Below are positions 11,564 to 23,129 of a stretch of DNA of 64,000 nucleotides, piece by piece (position 1 is the stretch's first letter; each line of letters starts with the position of its first letter). Made by a program: the position numbers and the translations under genes. Under the pieces are notes generated by a model. It was not told the DNA's origin and searched no databases. It worked only from the letters and a program-made list of their open reading frames with translations. The DNA lies in the NCBI GenBank assembly GCA_020466095.1, contig CM035808.1:44168793-44232792 (forward strand), given 5' to 3'. Source of the stretch: Chlorops oryzae (lineage: Eukaryota; Arthropoda; Insecta; Diptera; Chloropidae).

Positions 11564-14340
11564 CAACTTCAATACCGTTTCAAAACGAGTCGCGACAATA
11601 CAAAAAAATAGAAAAATAAATAAATAAAAATATAATAATAAAAAAAAAACCCTGCGGTAATCCCCGACGAAGTGTAAACATAATAAAATGTCCTTCAAAA
11701 TCGCTTCCTTTTTGTACTCCACCGCGCATTGGAGTGAGGCGTCTAGTATTGATTTTCAAAAAATTGTAAATTTTGCGCTTTCGACTTCATCCCCCATCGG
11801 GTTAGAACAGACGGATTGGAGTAGAAGGGCCAAGGCCTGCCAAACAAACACCTACACTGACTCATTCACTTACTCACAAATCCGCATACATAAACGATGA
11901 TTTCAATCAAATTTTCAACTTGAATACTTCGCACAATCGCGCACGTTTGCACCCCGGACATAAGCTAACAAAACTTTCGTCTACCTAGTGCCATCGCCAC
12001 TGCCAACACCACCACGAACCCGCCCAGCCATGGCTAGTACACAAATTCGTGCCCTCCACCTTTGTTACGCTCCTGTCTACCACTTGAACTTTGCAGAACT
12101 TTTTAATATTTTTCATAGGCATTCATCACCCTAGCCTCGCCCTTTCCCCGTTCTTTCGAACGAATTTTTATTTATTTACGTTTCTCGTCCACGTCCGACA
12201 CAACGTCGACGACTTCCAGCGCCCTTTGAAGTACGCATTTTAAAAATAGCAAAGAACGAACAAAATTCAAATATTTTTATAAACACATTGAAAAGGAAGA
12301 AAATTTCCCCCAAAAGGGACGACAAAAAAAAAAAAAACATTAAAAATAAAAATAGTCCAAAAACGCACAAAGCGAAAATTTGATTAAAAGGAAAAAATAA
12401 ATGGTTTTTTCCTCATTCATACTACGTGAGCGCACCTTTAATCGTTGAGGGCATGGTCAAAGGCACGTCTGACGTCTGCACTTTCGAGTGGCCACTTGGA
12501 CTTTTTTAATAATTTCGGATTCTCTCAGTGCTCTATGCTTCCTTCAGTTTCTCTCTTATTTTTATTTCTATTCAATTTTTTCCCTTTACTTATTTTTTTT
12601 TTTTTTTTTTTTTTTGGGAGATTCTTTTTATACCAAATGAATTTTAAAGGTCATTGTACAATGTTCATGTTGGCCTTTGCCTTTGCATGGATATACCACG
12701 ATATTTTTTTGGTGGGGGTTCTTTAAATCACGTATGAACGCACAGTACCACTCAATTTACTTAATATAGCAAATGAAACGTAATAAAATTCAATAAAACA
12801 ATATGAACTGAACCGAAATGAAAAGAAAAGAAATAAAATGAAACAAAATGAGATGACACAGAGGAACGACGACCGAACGACGAAACCCGGAATGAAGTAA
12901 TTTTCCTCGCAGCTGATAAAGTGAAATTATTAGTGGAATTGAGTGGCGCGTTTTCATGTCAAGTGGCAGAATTTGACAGTATATGAATGTTATACCATTT
13001 TGGGGCATCATAGCCTCTCGGACAATTAGGGGTAATAAATAAAAGAAATAATAAAAAAAAAAAAAAAAAAAAGGAGAGAGAATATGTGAGATTTGATGGC
13101 CAGCCACTTATCACGTCGCTTTAATCACACCAAAGTGTGCTGCACTTGAGCTTTAATTGAAGGGGAAGTGCTGAAAGATGATCAAAAGAAGTATTTGAGA
13201 TAACGAGAAATCACCTTTATCTCTTCGCTCAATGATTCTCTTTTCCTTTTTTGGACTTCAAAATAAAAAAATAATAAAAATAAAAACTTCCTTCAAGTGA
13301 GTCCCTTTGGCTTTTGTGTGTTGCGAGAGCTCAATCTTTCTTGCAACGTTCATTCATTTGATTCTTCGAGTGCTCTAGCAACAATGGTTATTGCAACACT
13401 TATGTGATAGTTGTTGTTGTTGTTGCTGTTGTTTTTGTAGGTGCTCTAGGATACTTAAAAACTTCTTGTTCAAAGATTTTGAAGCAACAAAGCGAAGCGA
13501 ATTTTGAACGACTGGAGTAAATGGATGCGGGATAGTGAAGGAGCGGCAGTCTGGTGCGGAGTGAGAAAAGTGGAGAGGGGAAACGAAAGAGGAACCAGAA
13601 AGAAACTGTAGCACTTTTGAAAAATTAAGAATGCAAATTGACAGCTGCTTTTGCTCTTTACTGAAATCTTTTGAGAATGCAATGCCATTTTCCGTTGTTG
13701 CTTTTATGGCGTCATGAATGTCGCCGAATGTTGCAAGGAGATAGGTACTCCGAAGTGATTTGCACTTTTTATTTTGCAGTTTTTAAAGTTTTAAATTTTT
13801 TTCAGATGTCATTTTATTTACTTAGGAAAAATAATTTATTTAAAAAATATCTACGGAAGGGGCACATCCCATAATCAAACGATTCTAATAAGAAGCAAAG
13901 TTTATATTTATGTTAAAATTGTTTGTCCGAAACATGAGAATTTGAAGCTTGAAGCGGTTAAATATGAGACGATTGTTTAAATGAAATGAATATTCTTCGG
14001 TAGTTCTTCACTTGAAAATTTTCCACTCAGAAAAAGGAATTCTTCTAAACATGAATAAAAGGAGGAACGTGTTGATATTTGCTAAAAAAAAAAATTTTCA
14101 AAATTCTTTCTGCCTTTGTATACAATTTTATGAATGGGGCCGTAGATCTTCAATTTCAATATTCAATTCAAGGTTTGGACAGCAAAACAAAGGCATATAA
14201 ATGCAACCATGTTGCTATACATGTTTCTAAAACAATTTCTTAGGAGAACGGTGCTTTAAATATCATGAAAAATGATGAAAAAATGTTCAAAAGAATAGAT
14301 TATCTTTACCTAGCATATAAGTCCAGTATAAATTGATAGA
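11564..14340. other. Gene-free stretch
   Basis: No gene or element is recognised. It contains an A-rich stretch at about 11605-11650, a T run at 12593-12615, an A run at 13052-13071 and a short (GTT)n tract at about 13410-13430. The open frames are low in complexity and unsupported. Confidence 0.45.
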
Positions 14341-14346
14341 ATTTAA

Positions 14347-14803
14347 TTTCAACACCCAAAAGTATGCTTTCAAATATTAAGAATATTTCGGATACAAAAA
14401 AATCTATTCAATCATGTAGTTATGACCATTTAAATCTAACAGTTGAGGAAGGCTTTTGAAAGTTCTGCAGAACTTTCTGAAATCCCTCATGGAGCTTCAT
14501 TGATAAACAGCCCGATTGTGAATATTCCTGGGGAACGAATTCCCGGGGATTTTACTTTTCTTGAGAGTAAACTTCTTCGTTTTTAAATATTTGAGGGAAG
14601 AAATTTCATGGGGATTGAGTATTTGACCCATACCCATAATTTTCCTTACCCTATCTATTTAAAAAAGGAGAATTTTAGTCTCGAGAAAAGTAAAATCTCC
14701 GGGAATTCGTTCCCCGGGAATATTCAGAATCGGGCTGAGAGATTTAAAACTGTAGGAAATCGGGTTTACAATTTTCTAAAGCATACTTTTACGTGCTGAA
14801 TTT
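14347..14803. mobile_element. MITE with AACACCTAAAAGTATGC ends, copy A (interrupted)
   Basis: The left end TTCAACACCCAAAAGTATGC and the right end, reverse-complemented TTCAGCACGTAAAAGTATGC, form an inverted pair. The span is about 457 bp, but a 230-bp unrelated MITE (14508-14737) sits inside. Removing that insert leaves about 227 bp, close to the size of the uninterrupted copy B at 15385-15592. The superfamily is not clear because the exact ends and target duplication are uncertain. Confidence 0.7.
14508..14737. mobile_element. 230-bp MITE with ~60-bp inverted ends, inserted in copy A
   Basis: The left arm CAGCCCGATT.TGAATATTCC then GGGGAACGAATTCCCGG then GATTTTACTTTTCT is mirrored by the right arm with only scattered mismatches over about 60 bp. 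Almost half the element is therefore a foldback. The interior carries no coding sequence. The flanking 8-mers do not match, so the target duplication has decayed or has another length. A probable second family member, itself interrupted, lies at 29797-30227. Confidence 0.8.
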
Positions 14804-15384
14804 GAATATATTTATCTTTATTCACAGTTAGGGTATTTCCTCAAAAGTGAATCGATTCAAAAGTGTTTTTTTTTTTTCATAAAAAACTTAATTCATTTAT
14901 TTCGAGGCTACTTACGATTTTTCAAGGTTTTCGAGGTAAATAAACTTTTAAGGGAAGAGCTCTAGTATACAAGATTCAATTTTATAACAATATACCTAAC
15001 AGTTGATGTTAATTGATCGTGGATTTGAGGGGATTGTCTTAGATAACATGAGTTGGGTTGCTAGTAAGTCAACCAAAACCGAGAGTTTTACCCTTTTTGG
15101 GCCGGCTTTTCGATTTGTCGAACAAAATCAATAGTTATTTCATTTTGTCGGGTCGAAATGGGTTAAGAGTTCAAAGCGAAATTCAATGCATATTTTTTGA
15201 TCTCTTTTGCCTACATTGGTGTTCAATTTTTTACTATTTCTTAGAAATTTAAACCAAATTTGACAACGTTTTGTTCCCCCACTGGAACACTGAATGAAGA
15301 CGATCAAATTTTTTAAATGAAAGCATAGTAAAATAAGTGTTTTTTGTTGATACATACTTATATTTATAGAGTAACAGAAAATAT

Positions 15385-15592
15385 TGAAATTGAACACCTA
15401 AAAGTATGCAATTGAATATGTGAAAACTAATATTGTATAATTTAAAAGCCTTTACTAAGGAAGATTAACGAGTCGCGATATCTCCGAAAACATCTTGCTG
15501 AAATTTTATTTAAATGGAAATGAAACTGAGCGTATTAATAGCTCTTGATAATATTCTTAATTATTATATGCATACTTTTAGGTGTTGAATTT
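15385..15592. mobile_element. MITE with AACACCTAAAAGTATGC ends, copy B (intact form)
   Basis: GAACACCTAAAAGTATGC at the left and its inverse GCATACTTTTAGGTGTT at the right bound about 208 bp. The same words flank copy A, and internal blocks such as GGCTTTTRAA next to a GGAA word are shared in the opposite orientation. It is non-coding. It serves as the empty-site comparison for copy A. Confidence 0.75.
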
Positions 15593-17290
15593 CTTATTCC
15601 AGGTTGCCCAAAAACTTTAACCGAGAAAAACCTGGTTAAGTCTTTTAAGGTACCAAAAAATTCATTGAAAAACAAAGTTTTCTATTTTAAAAGGTTGCCT
15701 TAACCTTTTAACGCATAAGATACAACATTTTCCCAAGTTTAATGATTTAAAGCAGAGCTATTTGCAAGATTATTTAGGGACTTTGTCTCTTGTGCATTTA
15801 ATGGTTAAGCCTTATAGCGGGTTTCCGATTTCTAATTCACAAATGGAGCCTGTTTAGAGTATCGAAGTAGAGGTTAGTAATAGATTTTAGTGGCAGTGTT
15901 AAGTAGCTTAACTTAAGTTGCAATAGAGATCGAAATGCTAATGTTTTTCTGTGACGGAAAGTAAATATCCATCAAATCCCGTATGAACTTCCCTGGAAAA
16001 GATCATTTTCGATTCATTTATACATACCTTTTTAATTGTCATTTGAAATTGTTCGTAATATTATTGTTCCCCGAGTTCGACCAACATACAACCCACAGCA
16101 CTACGTCCATCTGGACTACTGTGCCATTCCCATTAGTATACCGGAGTATTTTTATCACTCCTATGCGTTGTAGAAGGGCTTTGATTCATGTATGCGTATT
16201 GCTATCAAAGAAGAGTTTGTAAACCCACTCTATGTTTTATGCTATCCTCTAAGCAAATACAATACTGTAGAGATAAAATTTTTCCCAAGCAAACCATATT
16301 TTCATCTCTTCCATCGAGAGCACTATCGCCCAGCTTATCCAATAAATAATTACACTTCAAAATGAAAAACTTCAAAAGGGCACCTGGATGGAATTATTTT
16401 TCTAATTCACATTTCGAAAATCCCCGAGAGAGATTCGAGCCCGCAGCACTCTAGCCCATATGTGTGATCTGTATGTATGTGTATCTGTAGGTACATGCAT
16501 GTGGGATTAAGAATCGCATAATTCCAGTGCAAACTCAAATCCGCAGTGAATCGTGTAAGTGTATGAAAACAACCGATTTAAAATACAACCCTCGATGATG
16601 CACCCCCGATTTTTATACATACTATATTATGCAGAGAGACGACGACGGCCACGACGACGACGTGCGAGACGACAAAACCGTGCGATGGAAGTGCATATCC
16701 ATGTTGCGCTTAGAAAGACACGAATTTCATACAAATTCCAAAAAAAAAAAAAAAGAAAGAAAAACGAATCTCGCTTACTGACATTCTGAGAGTTCAATAA
16801 ACCATAATCCCTGGCGGAAAATCCCTTCAAGCATTTTTTGCACTACCTACAGTCGAACCTCCCGCATATGGCCAACAATCATGGTTAGGGCAATTACGTC
16901 CGGTAATGGGAGTTACCCGCGCATGGGAGGGTCCAACGAGTGGACGTCTTACTGTACTATTGTACACCGAGCGGGGGCAGTAGAGCAGAAGCAGAAGCAA
17001 AAGTAGCAGCAGCAGAGAACGTTCTAAAGCGTGTAAGTACATATTGTACTTTGTTTTTGTTGTGCTACTCTTCTTCTTCTTCTTTGGATTTTAAGTTTTA
17101 TTTTCATTATTTTTCGCTATTTGGTTTAGCGGAAATACGAGTGAAAGAAAATTAAGTGAATGGCGAAACTTCGCTCGGACATATGGATTTTTCTCTACTT
17201 CGGTTCGATGGGCTGAATAATTTGAAACAACAAAAAAAAAAAAAAATCATAATAATGTGTAGGAACATTTGTATGGCAATGTAAAGTACT
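15593..17290. other. Gene-free stretch, candidate first intron of the minus-strand gene
   Basis: If the exon ending at 17294 is correctly read, this DNA is the beginning of its intron. It holds a tRNA-like B box on the minus strand near 16425-16440 (GGCTCGAATCTC), a CGACGACG run at about 16637-16672, and the small MITE at 16850-16954. No second exon was recognised. Confidence 0.4.
16850..16954. mobile_element. Small pogo-like MITE (105 bp)
   Basis: It begins CAGTCGAACCTCCCGC and ends with ACTG, giving CAGT...ACTG termini, and TA stands directly outside both ends (16848-16849 and 16955-16956). CCTCCCGCATATGG near the left faces CGCATGGGAGGG near the right in inverted orientation. These are hallmarks of a very short Tc1-mariner/pogo derivative. 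It has no coding capacity. Confidence 0.5.
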
Positions 17291-17293
17291 TAC

Positions 17294-17617
17294 CTTTTCC
17301 AGGCAGCCCTCGCGGCATTGTTGCACGCGTATGCTGGACGCTGTTACTGCGGACGTTGCTGTGGATGTTGCTGTTACTGCAGCCTTTGCTGCACTGCCCG
17401 CTAATGAAGTTGCTGAAAATGATGCCGTCGAAGAAGACGTCTGTTGCAATTGTTGTTCTTGTTGTTGTCTCTGATATTGCTGTTGTTGTTGGTGTTGATA
17501 ATCTTCCTGCACCGGGCTGCCAGCAGCAAAATGTACCCAAAGAGCGTTGACAGCTAAAAGGGTTACTAAGATGGATTGCGGATTACGGAAATGGCAACAT
17601 TTCAAATGGCGTTGCAT
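17294..17617 (-). CDS. First coding exon of a secreted or surface protein (partial)
   Basis: The exon encodes 108 residues and ends in phase 0 at a strong donor, AAG then GTAAGTA (intron begins at 17293). The chosen ATG at 17617 has a good fly start context (CCAAAATG). It opens a classic signal peptide: a basic head, then a hydrophobic core SILVTLLAVNALWVHFAAG, with likely cleavage before SPVQED. A Q-rich linker (about residues 44-60) and an A/S/T-rich stretch follow, and the exon ends SIRVQQCREGCLEK, the apparent start of a disulphide-rich ectodomain. The frame is open 37 codons further upstream to an ATG at 17728, but that version would bury the signal peptide. The family is not settled; the SIxVxxCxxxCL pattern recalls the N-terminal cysteine box of anosmin (Kal1), from memory only. 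No further exon was found in the window. Confidence 0.6.
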
Positions 17618-18619
17618 TTTGGCGATTTGTCTTGTCGCTTTAGAGTTCGTTTGAGGTTTTAATGAATTTTTCGATTTGATTCTACGACTGGAGGGGGTTA
17701 AGAACGAGCTTTTCAAAATATTTGGCATTATATATATATTTCTATATATTTTTTTAAATTTTCTTTCTTGAAATTACATTGAAAATTAGTGGATTTACCC
17801 TTCGATCTTCTAATGAAATTTGTATGAAAAATTCTTATTTCAAAAATACGAATGCGTTTATTTCATACGTTGGAGTTATCTTCAAAGTGATGGCTAAGGA
17901 ACCGTTTGACTCGAGGAAATATTGTTTTCTCACGAACGCATTGATGATCGTCCGTTTAGTTGCTATCTCTTTCTCACTTGCTAATTTAAAAAATAAAAGG
18001 CAAGTGTACAAAAAATAAACCTTTTTCCCAAAACACGTTTGTCACTTTTTTTCAATTATTATTTTTTTTCTCGTTGTTGTTTGTTTTGATATTTCATAAA
18101 CAAACCAACGCAACGTTTTTCTTGCTTCTTCTTCGTCTTGTATTTTTTATTTATTTATTTCTTTAATACTGCTTCTCTGCTTCTGGCCGTAGAAACCTGT
18201 GTACAAAAATACAAAAAAATCTAACTTGAAAAAATCCCGTCGGCACACGTTCTACACGCACTACACAATTCAAAATACCAACCGAAACCTTGGGTTGTCT
18301 ACACTGAACTGCGTTTTACAGCGATTTTCTACACAAAAGCCAACCAGCGAACATTGTGAGGCGCGCAACAACATGACCAACAAAAACGACAAAGCCAACA
18401 ACAATACGAGAAGGAAAGACAAAAAACAACAACAAAATAGCAACGAAAACAGCAAGAACAACAACAACAACAACAAAAGGCCATCATTCTAGGACGAAGC
18501 AATGATATGTGGCTCTGCACTAATTGGATAAGTAGAGTAGTGTAGAGTAAGAGCACATCAAAATAAAAGCAACAAAAGAAAACGAAACTCCACAAACAAT
18601 AATGAACAAACTTTTCTAC

Positions 18620-18722
18620 GACTCTCCTTATATGCTCTCACTCTCTTTCTCTCCCTCTCTCTCACTCTCCATGTGTGTTTCCTCTCTATTTCGCTCTCTC
18701 TTTCTCTCTCTCTCTCTCTCTC
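18620..18722. repeat. CT/GA microsatellite
   Basis: About 100 bp of CTCTCT-rich sequence lies about 1 kb upstream of the minus-strand exon. It is impure at first and a pure CT run at about 18699-18722. GA/CT tracts of this type bind GAGA factor in fly promoters, so a regulatory role is possible but not shown. Confidence 0.8.
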
Positions 18723-18999
18723 GACGGCGAAATTCTACACTTCATTCTGCAAAGCCGGTGTAACCTTAGTTGAAGTTACTCGCCAGCAGCAACAGCTTCT
18801 CGATTCACAGAAAAAAAACACCCTCCACCCCACCCCACCCACTTCTGCAAACAATTTCTGTAAATAATCATAAAACTTTAAATTGCAACAAAATGCGCCT
18901 GCGTATTTATAGCTAACAACATGTTGCAGGGGTCTTGCAGCATCAAGCTAGACTTAATGCAAGTTCCAGTTCCAATCAGACAATGTTTGAGTCAAATTG

Positions 19000-19024
19000 G
19001 AACATGTTCTGTTGCAACATGTTC
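19000..19024. promoter_or_regulatory. Paired GAACATGTTC palindromes (p53-like response element candidate)
   Basis: GAACATGTTC at 19000-19009 is a perfect RRRCWWGYYY half-site. CAACATGTTC at 19015-19024 matches at nine of ten positions, with a 5-bp spacer. The pair lies in a larger imperfect palindrome (TTGGAACATGTT / AACATGTTCCCAA). It is about 1.4 kb upstream of the signal-peptide exon. Such words also arise by chance, so this is only a candidate. Confidence 0.25.
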
Positions 19025-20629
19025 CCAATTGGATTGAAATTTTTAGTTCCAAGTTTGACCGTTACTGCTAAAGCGCCACTCGGTTGCATGCTGCTTCAGA
19101 ATTTCGTTTGAAGAACTACAAACATGAAGAATATCGTCGTCCATTTCATCGACAAACACGAACTTCTGGCTGTTTCCGGCGTTAGTTCGTTCGCTGGTTC
19201 GTTCGTTCGTTAGTTCCTCGTGGTCTGATGTAGTCGTGGTCGTGGTTGTCGTCGTCGCCCTCGTCGTCGTCGTCGTCATCTTTATCGTATTTATAGCTCT
19301 CGTTTTGCGTTTTGTATCTTTTTATCTCCCGAATTGACTTTTCTTTATCTTAAACGTATTTATGGCATTTGTTTTGTCTTTCGTTTTATTACCATTTTGG
19401 CTCGTTGCATCCATGTCGACGTCTAAGGCGGCACACGTTGGCCTGCTGCTGCTGCTGCTGCTGATGGTTCCTTTGCGCGCTTATGAATTTTTAATGCAAT
19501 CAGTTGTAATTTACCGTCAGCCAAGATTGTTTGTTGTTTTTATTGTTTATTTTATTTCGATATGAGAGTGAGTTGTTGGGTCTTGTTACAGGTGAACACA
19601 GAGTAGGTACTTGGAAGGAAGTCGTCTTGACCTCATTGCCGGAAGACCCCCGCCTAAGACTCTCTCTAGATATCTGATTGGATTTCGATCCAGTTATAGA
19701 TGCATTGTTTTTCTGTCTTTCAGATTTTTTGAGCATTCTTCTTCCCACGGACTTTCAAGACGTCTTTAGTACAAATGTACTCTCTATATACAGGTCAGGC
19801 CTTCAATTTTGAAGCCCTCATTTGTCAGTGGATGACTACTTAACTGAGGCATCACTATAACTGTTTTCAGTCATGACTACCGGAAACCGAATAAATGACA
19901 ACTCCTACTTTATTCCAATAAATCAAAGAGCTTTTGACTTTCCACTCCTCAACAATACAGAAGAAGAGTATTTTGGTGTTTTGATAGCTAGGTCCAAAAT
20001 TAGAAGAAATCAAAATAAACGTGAATTTTAGTGTCCATTGATTAATTACAATGGGTTTTTATTTATTTATAAAACAAACAAAAAAAATTTTTTTTTTTTT
20101 TGGGGGGGATTTTGTATCTCTTTTGTTATAAGATTTATGGCCAACTACTATTTAGCATTTATAGAAGAGCGTTTTATTTGGGTTCTTTGTCCCACCAGAG
20201 TTTGTTCGTGCGTTTTTACTTTTTTGGTCTTTTATACGCCTGAGATCTGTATCTGTCAGCTACAGGTTGTTCGGTTCGGTTTGTGTTTATCTTTTTCGCT
20301 CTCTCTCTTACTCCTCTCTCTACTGTGTTGAGTGTGGTTTTTTTTTTTTTTTTTTGTTGATTCTTCTGCTTTAGTAGCTTCACGTTTCGCCATGAATTAC
20401 TATGTTTTATTCATTATAAATTTCGTTTGACAATTTTCTCTTTTGCTCTCACGATTGCTGTTGCCTTTTTTATTATCTTGGCTTTTCGAATGTCGACTAC
20501 TACGAAGCGATTGAATTCGTTTATTGGCTTGAAACGATGTACGATTTATAGGATAGCTTTCGGAATTTATATTGGCAACTTTATTAGTTTTAAACATGTT
20601 CGAGATTTTCGAGGCCAAGACGAACCGTC

Positions 20630-20651
20630 TGACAGACAGACAGACAGACAG
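20630..20651. repeat. (GACA)n microsatellite
   Basis: A short pure GACA tract of the (GTCY)n class is flanked by GAACCGTCT and TGGCTGAC. It has the same repeat class as the tract inside the mini-me-like element at 25.8-26.7 kb, but the conserved core that follows it there is missing here. Confidence 0.8.
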
Positions 20652-20989
20652 TGGCTGACTTGTTTACGCGTTCCATATCATGAAATTTAATTTTTCTAAC
20701 TTGATCTAAATTGATCTCATTAATTTTTATGTGTTCTCATTTGCATAAACAATATTAATCAGTCTGGGCTATTCGATAATCTCTTACGAATGCTAACCAG
20801 AGTGGCGAACTTTTTTTCTAAAAAGGATTTTCCATTTTCTAATTAGTTTTATTCTAATTTCGCATAAGACGTTGCATACATCTTTCTTGTTTAATATCAA
20901 CCCAAAAACATGTGCCTTAAAACTCTTGATCGATGCTGCCAAACATTGTTGAAGGAATTCTTTCTTCTTCATCTACTTGCGCGTTCAAG

Positions 20990-21255
20990 TGTCAGGCCTA
21001 TCCCGGGGTCCGTAAAACGCGACCAGTTCCTCCAATTTGTTATGTCGGTTGCTTCATCCGTAAGTAAGTCCTACAGCCGGTAGGTCCCATTTTATTGTGT
21101 CAATCCAACGATGTTTCGGACGCACACGTTGTCTGCAACCTTGCATTTGAAGTGTGAAGCACTTTTTTCCCGGCTGGTCCTCATTTGCTCTCATCACGTG
21201 TCCATACCAGCGTAGTCTTGTTTCTCGCAATTTCCCAATAATTGGAGCAACTCCA
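20990..21255 (-). pseudogene. C-terminal tail of a non-LTR retrotransposon (LINE) polymerase
   Basis: The minus-strand frame reads GKLRETRLRWYGHVMRANED, then a basic KHRWIDTIKWDL block. This matches the RLRWYGHV...RW.DTI..DL signature found after the reverse transcriptase domain in many arthropod LINE ORF2 proteins, RTE/BovB-type included. Only about 65 codons survive; the catalytic YxDD region and endonuclease are absent. The frame decays downstream around 21010-21050, where a DPG-like tail can still be read. It is a 5'-truncated, dead copy, which is the usual fate of LINE insertions. Confidence 0.75.
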
Positions 21256-22400
21256 TAATTGTTTTTGAAAGCATTCTTTACACATAAACCATTCAAATAA
21301 AATTTTGGTTTTTGATAATTAAAATGGGCGTGCGTAATTGATTGACTCATCCCCTCCTCTTAGGGTATGTCTATCCCAAATTCTAACAACATTTGAACTA
21401 TTCAAACCCCACAATATCATTGCCAAATTGTGCATTAAAAAGAATCATATAAATATTTGAATATAGCATGTGTCTCAAATATCAGGCGATAATGTGTGAC
21501 AGTTTTTTTCCCGTGATTTTAGCACCCAGCAAGCAAACAAGCTATTGACATGTTGGCTGCCCTCAAAATGAAAAAAAAGAAAGATGAAAACACCGTTCAA
21601 CTGAGGGCGGAGAAATGTTGAGACCACAATTCGAACAGAGTTAGGAATGTTCTGTCACATTTGCATTCGTTAAAATTATTCCCGCTGCTGTTTGTGCCCG
21701 ATTTCGCTGTGTCTGTGTGTGTGTGTGTGTTGTTGTTGGATGTTTTATGTTTCTGTTGCTTTTCACAAGCTCTCAAAATAATCACAAAGTGCTTATCACA
21801 TTTCAACCATCGAAATTGACTGAAATTGATATTGTGTATTATTTTCTCACTTCCCTCTCGAAAAGTTGCCGAGAAGCTGCTTCCTTTTGGTCGTCAACGT
21901 TTTGTCGTGCATCCCATTCGGAGTTAAACTGCGGGGTGCTGCTTTGAGGTTTACTTTTTTTTTAGCCACGTTTCATCGTTTGACCTGCTGTGTGTAAAGT
22001 ATCACTCTTGTCAACGAGGGCAGCGCGCGCGTTTCTTTTTTTCTTCATGTATTTTTTTCTTTTTCAAAAGAAAAGGTGAAATGCCTTGGGCACTCTTCAT
22101 CTTCCTTAAAGAAGCAGCAGCAACAAGTCAAAGCTTTTGCTTTGTGGAAAATATCTTATGTCAAACCCAAAATGCTCATTAGCGTTTGTGAAATGGGACT
22201 TTTTATTGGAAAGAAGATTATTTTTTTTTTATATATTGTACGTACATAAATATGTCCGTTGTTGACAAGAAATCGGAAAGAGGATGTCTAAGTTTTCTAT
22301 TTTAAATTGTTTTCTTGAAGTCTCAGTTTATAAGGCTTATGTTGAATTAAAGTTTTCGATTTGATTTAATGATTTGAATGGACTTTACCATTAAGAAAAA
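21256..22400. other. Gene-free stretch
   Basis: Nothing coding is recognised. A (GT)n tract lies at about 21708-21732, T runs occur near 21953-21963 and 22230-22240, and a GCGCGCGC word lies at about 22023-22030. Confidence 0.45.
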
Positions 22401-22404
22401 AACT

Positions 22405-22803
22405 GAACTTAATTGAACTTAACTTAACTTAAATTAATTTAACTTAATAAAGCTTAACTTAACTTAACTTAACTTAACTTAACTTAACTTAACTTAAACT
22501 TAACTTAACTTAACTTAACTTAACTTAACTTAACTTAACTTAACTTAACTTAGCTTACATAACTTAGCTTAAATTAACTTACCTTCAATTAACTTAACTT
22601 GCTTAACTTAACTTAACTAAACCTACTTAACTTAACTTAACATATCTTAACCTAACTTAAATTAACTTAACTTACTTTAATTAATTTTACTTAACATTAC
22701 TAAACTTTACTAAACTTAACTTAACTAATACTAACTTAACTTAACTTAAATTCAATAAAATTAACTTCGCTTAACTGAACTTAACTTAAATTAACTTAAC
22801 TTA
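22405..22803. repeat. (AACTT)n pentanucleotide satellite array
   Basis: Roughly 400 bp of AACTT units, purest at 22455-22550, become increasingly interrupted by substitutions and small indels to the right. The first half is nearly pure and the second half is degraded, as expected for an old array with recent expansion at one side. Dipterans lack the TTAGG insect telomere repeat, so I do not read this as telomeric. Confidence 0.95.
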
Positions 22804-23129
22804 AGAAGCAATTTAAGCTATGTTATGTTCGGTGAAATTGAATATTTTCGATTTCTTTTAACATTCGCAGCAATTTGATACAAGAACATGTCGCTAAGCA
22901 TTTTTTCCCGTAATGTAAGTATAAATATTTCTAAAAAACAAAAACATGAATTTAAAAGAAAAAATTCATAGACAAAAGAATAGAATTATCCTGAACACTT
23001 TAACTGTGCGATTTTGTCAACAAAAATTTTCGTCTTTGAAACTCACAAAAAGGAAAAAATTTTCTATGACACAACACATTCAGGTATCTCCATGTTGCGC
23101 GTAGATTTAAACAAACCTATACTATGCAT

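Larger units (their letters stand above)
17618..20985. other. Upstream region of the minus-strand exon; no gene seen
   Basis: This DNA lies 5' of the signal-peptide exon and may include its 5' UTR and promoter, but no TATA or initiator could be assigned. It contains AACAACAACA runs at about 18455-18475, a CT tract at 18620-18722, the palindromic pair at 19000-19024, a (CGTCGT)n run near 19245-19278 and a (GACA)n tract at 20630-20651. No coding sequence is supported. Confidence 0.4.

Noticed and set aside
19500..19748. Minus-strand 82-residue frame, considered as a retroelement fragment
   Set aside because: No recognisable reverse transcriptase, gag or integrase motif; basic composition alone is not enough.
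22405..22803. Telomere-type repeat
   Set aside because: The unit is AACTT, not TTAGG, and dipterans lack short telomerase repeats; the array is interstitial and degraded.
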